From Shewanella salipaludis (lineage in GTDB: Bacteria; Pseudomonadota; Gammaproteobacteria; Enterobacterales; Shewanellaceae): a DNA stretch of 64,000 nucleotides. How positions within the stretch are numbered: position 1 is the stretch's first letter; every line of letters starts with the position of its first letter. The stretch covers positions 496,001-560,000 of the forward strand of contig NZ_JAAXYH010000001.1 of the NCBI RefSeq assembly GCF_012911865.1, read 5' to 3'. The notes beneath the pieces were generated by a model. It had not been told where the DNA came from and did no database searches. It worked only from the letters and a program-made list of their open reading frames with translations. This document shows positions 1 through 8,187 of this stretch, piece by piece. The position numbers and the translations under genes were made by a program.

Positions 1-143
1 GCGACGATAAAGGCTGAAAATGCTCCCAGACTACGCCAGTCTGTGGGCCTCTTGGGTTTTACAAAGCTGAACGCAAAAAAAATAAATAGCGCAGAATTGA
101 TGATAACCAAGGGCCAGAGGCCATAGGACGCATCAGCGTGCAT
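1..143 (-). CDS. Isoprenylcysteine carboxylmethyltransferase-like membrane protein, N-terminal part
   Basis: This is a partial gene; it runs off the left edge of the window. Reading the minus strand from an ATG at 143 gives 47 codons beginning MHADASYGLWPLVIINSA and containing a hydrophobic helix followed by FVKPKRPTDWRSLGAF. That helix plus a Lys/Arg-rich turn resembles the N-terminus of small ICMT-family (DUF1295-like) membrane methyltransferases that often sit next to DUF2933 genes. The start ATG shares its A with the TGA stop of the upstream DUF2933 gene (TGATG), so the two are probably translationally coupled. The S-adenosylmethionine-binding part lies outside the window, so the family call rests on the N-terminus and the neighbour only. 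Confidence 0.55.
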   Translation of the reverse strand, partial: MHADASYGLWPLVIINSALFIFFAFSFVKPKRPTDWRSLGAFSAFIV

Positions 144-448
144 CAGCGTGCATCAGAGTTCCCTTCCCTTGTCTGCGGTTTGCCTTTAGCCCTCGGCTTG
201 GATTCTTTATCATCCTTGCTTGGCGTTAAGTGCGCTTCAGCCGCGGCTTTGGCTTCGCCGTGATGGTGTCTGCCATGTAAGACATGCATCAGGGGGCAGG
301 CCAATAGAATCAAGTATGGCAACAAAGCAAATAAATGCTGTCTATGTTCAACCAGCAAGAAATAGCTTACCGCCCCTATGAATCCTATGCTGGCCAAGCC
401 CTGCAGACTGAACCAAAATGCATGTTTTCTCTTCATGTCTCGACTCAC
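143..448 (-). CDS. DUF2933-family small membrane protein
   Basis: A 101-residue protein with two predicted membrane helices (about residues 12-33 and 38-55). The second ends in CPLMHVLHGRHHHGEA, the Cys-Pro-Leu-Met-His plus histidine cluster that marks DUF2933. The rest is a charged, Lys-rich cytoplasmic tail. The His-rich turn suggests metal binding, and relatives are often found near copper-resistance genes, but no copper gene is visible here. Met5 (at 436) is an alternative start. The gene overlaps the methyltransferase-like gene downstream by one base. Its biochemical role is unknown. Confidence 0.7.
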   Translation of the reverse strand: MSRDMKRKHAFWFSLQGLASIGFIGAVSYFLLVEHRQHLFALLPYLILLACPLMHVLHGRHHHGEAKAAAEAHLTPSKDDKESKPRAKGKPQTREGNSDAR

Positions 449-1001
449 ATTATTGGAGACCCACCCGAGTCGCCTTCCCTACGCCAGCCACTTACGCAGG
501 CTGGCACCACTGGCTTGGGTCATAGTGCTGCCGCTGTTCCAAGCCGTTCTGACTAGTGGCTAAGTCAACGCCTCTGCTCAAGGTTAAGCCTCAGCTCAAG
601 ATTAAGTATAGTCATGCCATTCGATTGGCGTGAATCACTTAACGCTCAGACTCAGGGCATATGAGCCATCCCGGCTGGAGGGGCGCGCAGCGGCGTAACC
701 GGCTTGGCCATGGTGGTGCAAAGCGGGACAAGGCGGCTGCGAGCCTCCTTCGAGTCTCAGGGGTTAGCGTATGAGTTTATTGCCAATGGCGGGCGACGGC
801 GCTGGGATTAACACCTGTGTCTCTTCCACTTTCCGGGGAAAAAAACTATCATCGACCCTCGGGTTAACAAGCCTGCCATATAGGTGGCATTGGCGGCTGC
901 CCGGATCGCCACTTCCCAGGTCATCAAACCTATTGATTAGGTCGCGAGACTGAGCTCAGGTGAGTTGTATTCCCCGTTCCACAGCAGTTAAGGTTGTATC
1001 C
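449..1001. other. Intergenic region between DUF2933 and norM
   Basis: A 553-base stretch without a convincing gene. The short open frames in it show no recognisable protein. It must carry the divergent promoters of the DUF2933 gene and norM. Around 580-605 there is a loose duplication of CTCAAG(A/G)TTAAG. The GC-rich 670-770 part could fold, but I could not match it to a known riboswitch. Confidence 0.4.
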
Positions 1002-2387
1002 ATGCATCATTCAGGCTTTCAGGCCAAACGTCTCATTCAGCTCGCGCTGCCTGTGCTCATCGCCCAGATCACTCAAACCATGATGGGCTTCATAGATACC
1101 GTCATGGCCGGCCGGGTCAGCGCCGTCGACATGGCGGCCGTCGCCATAGGCACCAGTCTCTGGTTGCCGGCCATCTTGTTCGTGCAGGGCTTGCTGATGG
1201 CCTTCACCCCGATATTCGCCCATCACCATGGGGCCGGCAATCAAACGGCCATCCAACCCTTGATCTTCCAGGCCGCCTATATCGCCATCATAGGAGCCTT
1301 GGGGGTGATGCTATTCCTCGGCGCATCCTCCTTCATCTTCAGCCTGATGCAGCTGGAACCGGCGCTGGAACGCCTGACCCTGGGCTATGTCGACGCCATA
1401 CTCTGGGGCGCACCGGCCTTTGTCTTATACCAAGTGCTGCGAGGCTGCAGCGAGGGGATATCCTACACCCTGCCCACCATGGTCATAGGCTTCGTCGGTC
1501 TGGCGGTCAATATTCCCGCCAACTACATCTTCATCTATGGCCATTTTGGCATGCCCGCCATGGGCGGCGCGGGCTGTGGTGTCGCCACCGCCCTGGTGTT
1601 CTGGGCCATGTTCATCGCCATGGCCTTGTATATGAACTTCCACAAGAAGTTTGCCGAACTGGCTCCCTTCAAGCATTTTCATCGGCCGCAGCCGGCAACC
1701 ATCTGGGCCATGACCAAGCTGGGGATGCCGATTGCCATGGCGCTATTCTTCGAGGTGAGCCTGTTTGCCATCATCGCCTTGTTGCTGGCTCCCCTGGGCG
1801 CCAACGTGGTCGCCAGTCATCAGATAGCCCTGAACTTCTCCGCCATCGTCTTCATGCTGCCCTTGTCCGTCGGTATCGCGGTGTCCATACGCATAGGTTA
1901 TTACCTGGGACGGGACAGGGCCGACATTTCCGCCATGGTCGCCAGGGTCGGTCTGGGCTTGTCCCTGTCGCTGGCGCTCTGTACCGCGATAGTGACAGTG
2001 CTATTTCGCTTCGACATAGCCGAACTCTATAACAGGGATCCGCAAGTGGTGGCCTTGGCCGGGAGCCTGATGCTGATGGCGGCCCTGTACCAATTATCCG
2101 ACTCCATCCAGGTGGTGGCAGCCGGCGCCCTGCGGGGCTACAAGGATACCCGCAGCGCCTTCTATATCACGCTGGTGTCTTACTGGGCCATAGGCATGAG
2201 CCTGGGTTACACCTTGGCCTATACGGATTGGTTGGTGCCCGCCATGGGGGTGCATGGCTTCTGGACCGGACTGATCGCCGGCTTAACCACGGCTGCCCTG
2301 CTCTTCGCCATCAGGCTCAAGCATATCCAGAAACGGGGGATCGAGGCGCAGTTACTCCAAAGTCCCCAAGACGCACATCAGGCATAG
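1002..2387 (+). CDS. norM: MATE-family multidrug/Na+ antiporter, NorM type
   Basis: A 461-residue inner-membrane exporter with about twelve hydrophobic segments in two MatE halves (roughly residues 5-235 and 240-450). The N-terminal motif QITQTMMGFIDTVMAGRVS is the standard NorM helix-1 signature. Length matches the family (about 455-465). NorM proteins use Na+ or H+ gradients to expel cationic drugs and dyes. I place the start at ATG 1002, preceded by AAGG eight bases upstream. An in-frame ATG at 960 would add 14 residues with no helix. The gene stands alone and is followed at once by a terminator. Confidence 0.9.
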   Translation: MHHSGFQAKRLIQLALPVLIAQITQTMMGFIDTVMAGRVSAVDMAAVAIGTSLWLPAILFVQGLLMAFTPIFAHHHGAGNQTAIQPLIFQAAYIAIIGALGVMLFLGASSFIFSLMQLEPALERLTLGYVDAILWGAPAFVLYQVLRGCSEGISYTLPTMVIGFVGLAVNIPANYIFIYGHFGMPAMGGAGCGVATALVFWAMFIAMALYMNFHKKFAELAPFKHFHRPQPATIWAMTKLGMPIAMALFFEVSLFAIIALLLAPLGANVVASHQIALNFSAIVFMLPLSVGIAVSIRIGYYLGRDRADISAMVARVGLGLSLSLALCTAIVTVLFRFDIAELYNRDPQVVALAGSLMLMAALYQLSDSIQVVAAGALRGYKDTRSAFYITLVSYWAIGMSLGYTLAYTDWLVPAMGVHGFWTGLIAGLTTAALLFAIRLKHIQKRGIEAQLLQSPQDAHQA

Positions 2388-2395
2388 GGAGAGAT

Positions 2396-2421
2396 ACCGC
2401 CGGCTTAACTGGCGGTTTTTT
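2396..2421 (+). terminator. Rho-independent terminator of norM
   Basis: Stem ACCGCC (2396-2401) pairs with GGCGGT (2411-2416) and is followed by a T run, nine bases after the norM stop codon. Confidence 0.85.
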
Positions 2422-2492
2422 CAATGATTTGCCTAAAGACATAGCAAGTTGCACAGCAAATCACCATTCGGTAATAAAATGTATTTTTTTGC

Positions 2493-2521
2493 TTGCAAGC
2501 AATGACCCATAGCCATAATAT
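2493..2521 (+). promoter_or_regulatory. Sigma-70 promoter of the tRNA-Val pair
   Basis: TTGCAA (2493-2498), a 17-base spacer and TAATAT (2516-2521), followed by the GC-rich discriminator AGCGCTCG that is typical of stringently controlled stable-RNA promoters. It lies about 45 bases upstream of the first mature tRNA. Confidence 0.65.
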
Positions 2522-2566
2522 AGCGCTCGTTCCAAGGCGACTGCCGAAGACACAGCAATAAACGAT

Positions 2567-2643
2567 ACACCCGTAGCTCAGCTGGTTAGAGCACTACCTT
2601 GACATGGTAGGGGTCGGTGGTTCGAGTCCACTCGGGTGTACCA
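2567..2643 (+). tRNA. tRNA-Val (anticodon GAC), copy 1
   Basis: A 77-base cloverleaf. Acceptor stem ACACCCG pairs with CGGGTGT. Anticodon stem CTACC/GGTAG encloses loop TTGACAT with GAC at 2601-2603. The T-loop is GGTTCGAGTCC and the CCA end is encoded in the DNA. It reads GUC and GUU valine codons. Confidence 0.97.
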
Positions 2644-2685
2644 CTCTTTCAAAGAGTCTAAACATTGAATGATTTAACAGACAAT

Positions 2686-2762
2686 ACACCCGTAGCTCAG
2701 CTGGTTAGAGCACTACCTTGACATGGTAGGGGTCGGTGGTTCGAGTCCACTCGGGTGTACCA
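2686..2762 (+). tRNA. tRNA-Val (anticodon GAC), copy 2
   Basis: Identical over its 77 bases to the copy 42 bases upstream, including the encoded CCA. The spacer contains no promoter, so both are probably cut from one precursor that ends at the hairpin at 2797-2819. Confidence 0.97.
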
Positions 2763-2796
2763 CTTCTCTTTTAATACAGCATTAAGATTGAAGTCA

Positions 2797-2819
2797 GGCC
2801 AGCGCAAGCTGGTTTTTTT
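2797..2819 (+). terminator. Terminator of the tRNA-Val operon
   Basis: Stem CCAGC (2799-2803), loop GCAA, stem GCTGG (2808-2812), then seven T residues. It lies 35 bases after the second tRNA. Confidence 0.85.
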
Positions 2820-2996
2820 ATGTCTGAAATTTGGCAAACGAGCCTATCTTGCCTCAGCCCTGACGCCGCCACGCTCTTCACCTATGAGCGACGATTCCTT
2901 TACGCCACTCATCACCTCATAGGCGGCATGCTTGCCCCGACTCAGGCAGGGAACTAGACTCTTCCTTAAGAGGCTGTCAATAGGGGCTGAGTCGTT

Positions 2997-3353
2997 ATGT
3001 GTCATATTCTGTTGGTTCTCCCCTTCCTGGCACTGCCGCTGTTTTGGTTGCTCCCACAGGCTGTCGCCGTCCCCGTTTACGGCGTTATTTTGATTCTTTC
3101 CATTGCCATCTACCTGCTTGCGATTCGCGCCATGCGCCTGCCTGTGGTGACAGGGCCCGAAGCCCTGGTTCATCAGTTGGGTGTGATCATCGACAGACAA
3201 GCTGGCAATTATCGGGTTCGGCTGCAAAATGAGCTCTGGAATGCCCGTTCGGATGAGGATATGCAACCCGGGGAGCGGGTGGAGGTCGTCTCGATGCAAG
3301 GGGTAACCCTGAAGGTCAAGCGGGCTTCCATGGCGAAATCAGGCAAAATGTAA
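2997..3353 (+). CDS. NfeD-like membrane protein
   Basis: A 118-residue protein with two N-terminal membrane helices (about residues 3-20 and 25-45) and a small beta-rich C-terminal domain (about 55-110) of the NfeD OB-fold type, recognisable from GERVEVVSMQGVTLKVKR. NfeD proteins usually pair with stomatin/SPFH membrane-scaffold proteins and act in membrane organisation or quality control. No SPFH partner is adjacent here, and the protease domain of long NfeD proteins is absent. Start at ATG 2997, with a weak GGGG ribosome site about 12 bases upstream. Confidence 0.75.
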   Translation: MCHILLVLPFLALPLFWLLPQAVAVPVYGVILILSIAIYLLAIRAMRLPVVTGPEALVHQLGVIIDRQAGNYRVRLQNELWNARSDEDMQPGERVEVVSMQGVTLKVKRASMAKSGKM

Positions 3354-3520
3354 ACCCAGGTTCACCGAGGGCCTGGTGATTTGCCCACTGTAACAAGAGA
3401 CTGGGTACCCCTGCTTTGCTGGTTTCCAGGGTTCGAGAAATGTCATGAAAACCAAGATAAGCTCTTGGTTTGTCAGTATTTTGGTCTCTGTGTGCATGTT
3501 GGTTGCCAGCCGGCACAATA

Positions 3521-3548
3521 AGCCCCCATGGGATTAACCAAAGGGGCT
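3521..3548. terminator. Possible hairpin between convergent NfeD and entA
   Basis: AGCCCC (3521-3526) pairs with GGGGCT (3543-3548) across a 16-base loop, between the ends of two converging genes. There is no clear T run on either strand, so terminator function is uncertain. Confidence 0.35.
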
Positions 3549-3592
3549 GGTAACAGATGCGCCAGGCCCGCTATGCGCGAGGCTCCAGTGCG

Positions 3593-4348
3593 TTAGGCCC
3601 CCAGGGTGGCGCCGCCATCGACGACTATGTCCTGCAGGGTAATATGCCCGGCTAAATCCGATGCCAGAAATAAGATGGTGTTGCTGATATCTTCCTCGGT
3701 GGCGATTTTCCCCAGCGGGATCCCTAATTTATACTGCTCCGGCAATCCTTGAATGAGTCGATTGGCAGCCTCTGAGTCTTCAAGCATACTCCTCAGCATG
3801 GGGGTATAGGTCGAGCCCGGTGATACCACATTGCTGCGGACACCGAAGGGGGCGAGTTCGAGCCCGACGCTGTGACTCAGACTCACGAGTGCCGCTTTCG
3901 ATGCGCCATAGGCGGCCATCCCGACGCGCGGGACATGGGCCGCATTCGAGGCGACCGTCACCAGAGTGCCGCTTCTTTGGCGTTTAAACACAGGGATAAG
4001 CTGACGCAACAGATAGAAGGCCCCAGAGACATTCACCTCGAAACAGCGGCGCCAATCCTCGGTGGACAGGGTCTCCAATTCTCCAAGGCATAAGATCCCG
4101 GCCACATTCACCAGGATATCCAATCTAGGTTGGACTGCCAGTAACTGTTGGCATAGGTTCTCGACATCCTCCGGCTGACTGATGTCCAACACCTGAGTCC
4201 GATAGGGATAGGTATCTTGGGGAAAGTGCCTATCCAAGCCGATGACATTGGCGCCCAGCTCGGTGAAGGCACAGGCAAGGTGCCGGCCTATTCCCTGCCC
4301 CGCACCTGTTACCCAGACCCATCGATTCTTGAATTGGATTTGGGTCAT
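3593..4348 (-). CDS. entA: 2,3-dihydro-2,3-dihydroxybenzoate dehydrogenase
   Basis: A 251-residue short-chain dehydrogenase (E. coli EntA: 248). It oxidises 2,3-dihydro-DHB to 2,3-dihydroxybenzoate with NAD+, the last step of DHB synthesis. It shows the dinucleotide motif TGAGQGIG, NVAG and the catalytic YGASK. The start is ATG 4348, preceded by GGAGG. A longer frame upstream is only overlap with entB. The ATG overlaps the entB stop (ATGA), so the two are translationally coupled. It is the last gene of the minus-strand arm of the siderophore locus. The SDR family alone would not fix the substrate; the entCEB neighbours do. Confidence 0.92.
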   Translation of the reverse strand: MTQIQFKNRWVWVTGAGQGIGRHLACAFTELGANVIGLDRHFPQDTYPYRTQVLDISQPEDVENLCQQLLAVQPRLDILVNVAGILCLGELETLSTEDWRRCFEVNVSGAFYLLRQLIPVFKRQRSGTLVTVASNAAHVPRVGMAAYGASKAALVSLSHSVGLELAPFGVRSNVVSPGSTYTPMLRSMLEDSEAANRLIQGLPEQYKLGIPLGKIATEEDISNTILFLASDLAGHITLQDIVVDGGATLGA

Positions 4349-5223
4349 ACCGCCTCCTGCCGGGCGGCTATGAGCGCCCACCATGCGTTCAGGGTCGGCA
4401 GGCGCGCCAGCTCTTCGAATTGGACTCTGACACCTGCCGCTTCCCACTCGGCGACCAAGGTCATCACCTGAACCGAATCCAGCCCATAATCCAATAAGTT
4501 ATCATCGGGATCCATCTCGGTTATGTCGTCATGCAGCAGGGTCGCCAGGCTGGCATTGAGTCGCTCCAGACTGAGTTTTGCTTTTGCCGGCTTCAACGCC
4601 AGGATCTCGGCCAGGCTGACGACTTTTCCGCAGCGGCCGGTGACATAATTCAGCGCCATCTGATGTTCGGCCTCAGAGAAATCTGCCACCGCATCGGCGA
4701 TCATGAAGGGCTTGATATCCAGCATGAAGGCGTCGAGTGCCGTGGTCAGACAGCCTATGTGGGCATAGACCCCGCAGATCAACAATTGATCTCGCTGCTG
4801 CTCTTGCATGAAGGCCTGCAATGAGGTGCGCAGGAACGCACTGTAACGCCATTTAACCAATACCAGATCGTCCCCGTCGGGCGCCAACGAAGGCACTATC
4901 TGCCTGAGTTCGGGATCCGCGCCCGTCAGTCCCGGCCCCCACATGTCGTTCAGCAGTGCCCTTTGTGCCTGCGTCTGTTCTACGGGTTGCGCTGTATAGA
5001 CGACAGGCACACCGGATGCTTTTGCCCACAGACGCAGCGCGGCTATATTGCTTTGGACTTGCTCTATCAGCTGACTGTCATCACCATAAAAGCGGACGAA
5101 ATACTCTTGCATGTCATGGATCAGCAAGACGGCTTTGTTTGGGTCTGCTTGCCAATCGACCCTGTTGGCGGGTAAGGATGCCTTTGGTGGCAGTGGGTAG
5201 GATGCGAGTGAGGGAATGGCCAT
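4345..5223 (-). CDS. entB: Isochorismatase with aryl carrier domain
   Basis: A 292-residue bifunctional protein. Residues about 1-210 form the isochorismatase domain, with LLIHDMQEYF, KWRYSAF and GVYAHIGCLTTALDAFM; it converts isochorismate to 2,3-dihydro-DHB and pyruvate. Residues about 215-292 form an aryl carrier protein with DNLLDYGLDSVQVM, whose serine takes the phosphopantetheine arm. EntE loads DHB onto this arm and the NRPS condensation domain takes it from there. Start ATG 5223 follows AAGGA. It lies nine bases after entE and overlaps entA by four bases. The required phosphopantetheinyl transferase gene is not in this window. Confidence 0.95.
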   Translation of the reverse strand: MAIPSLASYPLPPKASLPANRVDWQADPNKAVLLIHDMQEYFVRFYGDDSQLIEQVQSNIAALRLWAKASGVPVVYTAQPVEQTQAQRALLNDMWGPGLTGADPELRQIVPSLAPDGDDLVLVKWRYSAFLRTSLQAFMQEQQRDQLLICGVYAHIGCLTTALDAFMLDIKPFMIADAVADFSEAEHQMALNYVTGRCGKVVSLAEILALKPAKAKLSLERLNASLATLLHDDITEMDPDDNLLDYGLDSVQVMTLVAEWEAAGVRVQFEELARLPTLNAWWALIAARQEAV

Positions 5224-5232
5224 GTTGTTTCC

Positions 5233-6918
5233 TTAAATGCGTGCTGCGTTGGCGCCAGTCTGGGTAAGTTGCTTGAGTTTTCTCTTGTCGATTTTGCCAA
5301 CGGCAGTCAACGGCAAGGTATCGACGAATTCGAATCTGTCCGGGATCTTGTAGTCTGCGACGCCCAGGGTCCTGAGGAATTTGCGCAACTCGGGTCCCTT
5401 AGGCTGGGTGGTCGCCGACACTATGAAGGCGCAGCTTTTCTCACCCATGAGGGCATCGGCTATGGGGATCAGGGCCGCGTGCCTGACGCCCTTATGCTGC
5501 ACCAGCAGGGCTTCTATCTCTTCGGCGGCAATTTTCTCTCCGCCACGATTAATCTGATCTTTTCCCCGTCCAACCACGCACAGATAGCCCTGCGGCGTCA
5601 TCCGGACCAAATCGCCCGTGCAGTAATACCCCTGGGGATCGAATGCTGCGCTATTATGCTGTTCACTCAGGTAATAGCCGCGAATGGTGTATGGGCCGCG
5701 GGTAAACAAGGTGCCGACTTCCCCAGGGGCGACCTCATTGCCCGCTTCATCCAGGATGCGGAGCTCGTCATCGTCACACATGGGTTTACCCTGAGTGTTA
5801 ATCACCAGTGACTCGGGATCGTCCAGCCGGGTGTAATTAACCAGGCCTTCGGCCATGCCGAAGACCTGCTGTAATTTACAGCCGAGCTTCGCCTGAACCT
5901 GTGTTGCCAAGGCCGGGCTGAAGTTGGCACCACCGACCTGCAACAGCTCGAGTGAAACGAGTTGCGCTCCATGGGTCTCGGCGAGCTTTAACCACAGGGA
6001 CACGGCGGGCGGCACCAGTGCCGTCATGTTGACTCTATGCTTGGCGATCAGGTGAAAGCAACTCAAGGGCTCAGGGTTGGCTGCCAACACCAGGGTGCCG
6101 CCGGCATGAAACACCCCCAAGGCGCCGGGAGAACTGAGGGCAAAATTGTGACCAACGGGTAAGGCACACAGGAATCGGGTGTCACTCGACAAGCGACAAA
6201 TTTCGGCGCTGCGCCTGACACTGTAGAGATAGTCATTATGGGTGCGTGGGATCAGCTTAGGCGTGCCCGTGCTGCCGCCGGATAATTGGAAAAACGCTAC
6301 CTGCCCGGCCGCCGATGGGGTCAATAACGACTCGGCCTTTGCGCCCTCTGGGTCCCCGACAGGCGTTGCCGTTAAGCAGGTCCAGAAATCCTCGGCGCCA
6401 TGAGTGGCAAAGTCCCAACTGTGGGGGGAGGCAGGCTCGTCTTGCAGCAACAGCACAGTGCTCAGGCTGGCGTGTTGCCGACGCAATTGAGTCACAAATT
6501 GTCCATCCCGAAACAGGGCGTGGCTGGTCGCAGCTATGAACAGGGATGGCTGCAGTTGCCTGGCATATTCCACCAATTCATGGCGTTGATGATTGAATAA
6601 GGCGTTGACCGGGGCGACACCTATTTTCAGCAAGGCGAAGAAGAGGATATAAAACTCGGCGCAGTTGGGCAGCTGCACCAGGGCCGTGTCATGTTGCTCT
6701 ATGCCGCGCGCCAGCAATGCCTGGGCGAGCCGGCTGGACAAAGCATCCAACTCGGCATAGCTCAGATGACGCTCATTACATATGATGGCAATAGCCTCAG
6801 GCCTTGCCTGGGATTGTTGCTGCAAGATGGTCGACAGCGGCCTATCCTGCCAATAGCCTTTCTGCCGATACAGGTGTGCCAGATCTTCGGGCCAAGGGGT
6901 AAATTCAATTGCCATCAT
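5233..6918 (-). CDS. entE: 2,3-dihydroxybenzoate-AMP ligase
   Basis: A 561-residue ANL-superfamily adenylating enzyme (E. coli EntE: 536). It activates DHB with ATP and transfers it to the EntB carrier domain. Visible signatures are the P-loop-like LSGGSTGTPKLIPRTHNDY, the GMAEGLVNYTRLDD region typical of aryl acid ligases, the YCTGDLVR core and GRGKDQINRGGEKIAAEEIE. I choose ATG 6918 because GGTGGAGG precedes it and it overlaps the entC stop (ATGA). A longer frame to 6987 lies inside entC. Confidence 0.95.
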   Translation of the reverse strand: MMAIEFTPWPEDLAHLYRQKGYWQDRPLSTILQQQSQARPEAIAIICNERHLSYAELDALSSRLAQALLARGIEQHDTALVQLPNCAEFYILFFALLKIGVAPVNALFNHQRHELVEYARQLQPSLFIAATSHALFRDGQFVTQLRRQHASLSTVLLLQDEPASPHSWDFATHGAEDFWTCLTATPVGDPEGAKAESLLTPSAAGQVAFFQLSGGSTGTPKLIPRTHNDYLYSVRRSAEICRLSSDTRFLCALPVGHNFALSSPGALGVFHAGGTLVLAANPEPLSCFHLIAKHRVNMTALVPPAVSLWLKLAETHGAQLVSLELLQVGGANFSPALATQVQAKLGCKLQQVFGMAEGLVNYTRLDDPESLVINTQGKPMCDDDELRILDEAGNEVAPGEVGTLFTRGPYTIRGYYLSEQHNSAAFDPQGYYCTGDLVRMTPQGYLCVVGRGKDQINRGGEKIAAEEIEALLVQHKGVRHAALIPIADALMGEKSCAFIVSATTQPKGPELRKFLRTLGVADYKIPDRFEFVDTLPLTAVGKIDKRKLKQLTQTGANAARI

Positions 6919-8105
6919 GCCTCCACCAACTGACGGACGCCAAGGGCATTGAGCATGGTGCCCAACTTGGCCTGGGTTTCCAGCCACTCAGATTCAGGAC
7001 AGGACTCCTTGACTATGCCGGCACCGGCAAAGAGGCGCACCCGCTGGTCTTTGACTGTGGCACAGCGAATGGTCACGGCCCATTCACCGTCCCCCGCCTC
7101 ATTGCACCAACCCACCATGCCGCTGAAGAGGCCGCGATCGAAGGCTTCGACCAGCTTGATGAGTTTATGCGCCTCTCCGGCCGGCGAACCACAGACTGCC
7201 GGTGTTGGATGCAGTAAACAGGCGAGTTGTAAGGCGGACATGCCGGGATCGCGTAACTGTGCCGCTATCTTGGTCGACAGATGCCACATGGCGGCAGTAC
7301 TGATCAACTCTGGGCCGGCGGGAATGTCGAGCCGCCGGCACACAGGAGTCAAAATGTGTCGAATAGCCTCTATGACCAAGCTGTGCTCATAGCTGTCCTT
7401 CGAGGACTTTTTCAGATTTTGACCGACGATAAGATCTTCTGCCGCATCCGTTTGGCGCTTGGCTGAACCCGCCAGCGGATTGGAGAAAATACGCTCGCCT
7501 TGCTTGCGGATCAGCAGCTCTGGGCTAACCCCCAGCAGCTCGCCACCGTCCGCCATGGGGATCCTGAAATGGTATCCGTTGGGATTTTGGCTTATCAAGT
7601 TGGCCAGCAGAGTGTCGACATCGACCCCGGCGGAGAACTCCAACTCCAAGATCCTGGACAGTACGGCTTTCTTAATGTCGCTCAAGTTAAAGTTCGCCAC
7701 TGCCTGGGCGACGCCTTGCTTGAAACGCTGCTCGTTCGGTTGACTCTGCATCTGCTTGAGGGCGACAGGCTGGAACCCGCTTGCCCGGCCTCCGGGGAAT
7801 GGGGCCGTCGCCTCAACGAACTCATAGGATTGAGGTATATAGAGGTTGGACACTTGAGTGACATCGAAGGGCACTGCGCCCATGATGATGGGCGCTGTGA
7901 TCCCGACTTGCCTGGCTCGGCTGAAGGCCGCCTTGATGGCGTGTTGAAACACGCCATTGCCCATACCGCCACCCAAGGCCGGCTCGGCAACACGGGTGAA
8001 TACGCCCGTGGCATGAATACGCTTGTGAGCCGAACTGAATAAGGAAGCTTGCTTGTCGGCCTGGGTAGGCTGTGATTTGTCTGTGCTGGTCCGGTATAAA
8101 TCCAT
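6915..8105 (-). CDS. entC: Isochorismate synthase
   Basis: A 396-residue chorismate-utilising enzyme (E. coli EntC: 391) that converts chorismate to isochorismate, the committed step toward DHB. C-terminal core motifs are all present: LLGVSPELLIRK, SSKDSYEHSLVIEAI, HPTPAVCGSP, GWCNEAGDGEWAVTIRCA and AGAGIVKES. Start ATG 8105 follows GAGGAT. Upstream is an 82-base gap to the PepSY gene on the same strand with a small palindrome, so entCEBA may have its own promoter as well as read-through from the receptor operon. Confidence 0.95.
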   Translation of the reverse strand: MDLYRTSTDKSQPTQADKQASLFSSAHKRIHATGVFTRVAEPALGGGMGNGVFQHAIKAAFSRARQVGITAPIIMGAVPFDVTQVSNLYIPQSYEFVEATAPFPGGRASGFQPVALKQMQSQPNEQRFKQGVAQAVANFNLSDIKKAVLSRILELEFSAGVDVDTLLANLISQNPNGYHFRIPMADGGELLGVSPELLIRKQGERIFSNPLAGSAKRQTDAAEDLIVGQNLKKSSKDSYEHSLVIEAIRHILTPVCRRLDIPAGPELISTAAMWHLSTKIAAQLRDPGMSALQLACLLHPTPAVCGSPAGEAHKLIKLVEAFDRGLFSGMVGWCNEAGDGEWAVTIRCATVKDQRVRLFAGAGIVKESCPESEWLETQAKLGTMLNALGVRQLVEA

Positions 8106-8161
8106 TTTATCCTCGCACTCGGTAAGGTTTAGGCTAAGTAAGATGTGGGTTACATCAAAAA

Positions 8162-8175
8162 ATATGATTTCATAT
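8162..8175. promoter_or_regulatory. Palindrome upstream of entC
   Basis: ATATGA-TT-TCATAT, a perfect 6+6 inverted repeat in the gap upstream of entC. It agrees poorly with the 7-1-7 Fur consensus, unlike the other two sites in this locus, so it may bind another regulator or be chance AT-rich sequence. Confidence 0.35.
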
Positions 8176-8187
8176 CAATCGTCTGTG

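Noticed and set aside
690-800. Possible cobalamin-type riboswitch before norM (GGTGCAAAG and a later AGTCTCAGGGGTT)
   Set aside because: Only scattered resemblance; the B12 box and the expected stem order are not there, and norM is not a usual target.
771-953. 60-codon open frame upstream of norM
   Set aside because: No ribosome site or recognisable sequence; it overlaps the likely norM regulatory region.
2844-3299. 151-codon minus-strand frame overlapping the NfeD-like gene
   Set aside because: Composition (Gln/His-rich, no helices) is that of an antisense frame; the plus strand has membrane helices and an NfeD domain.
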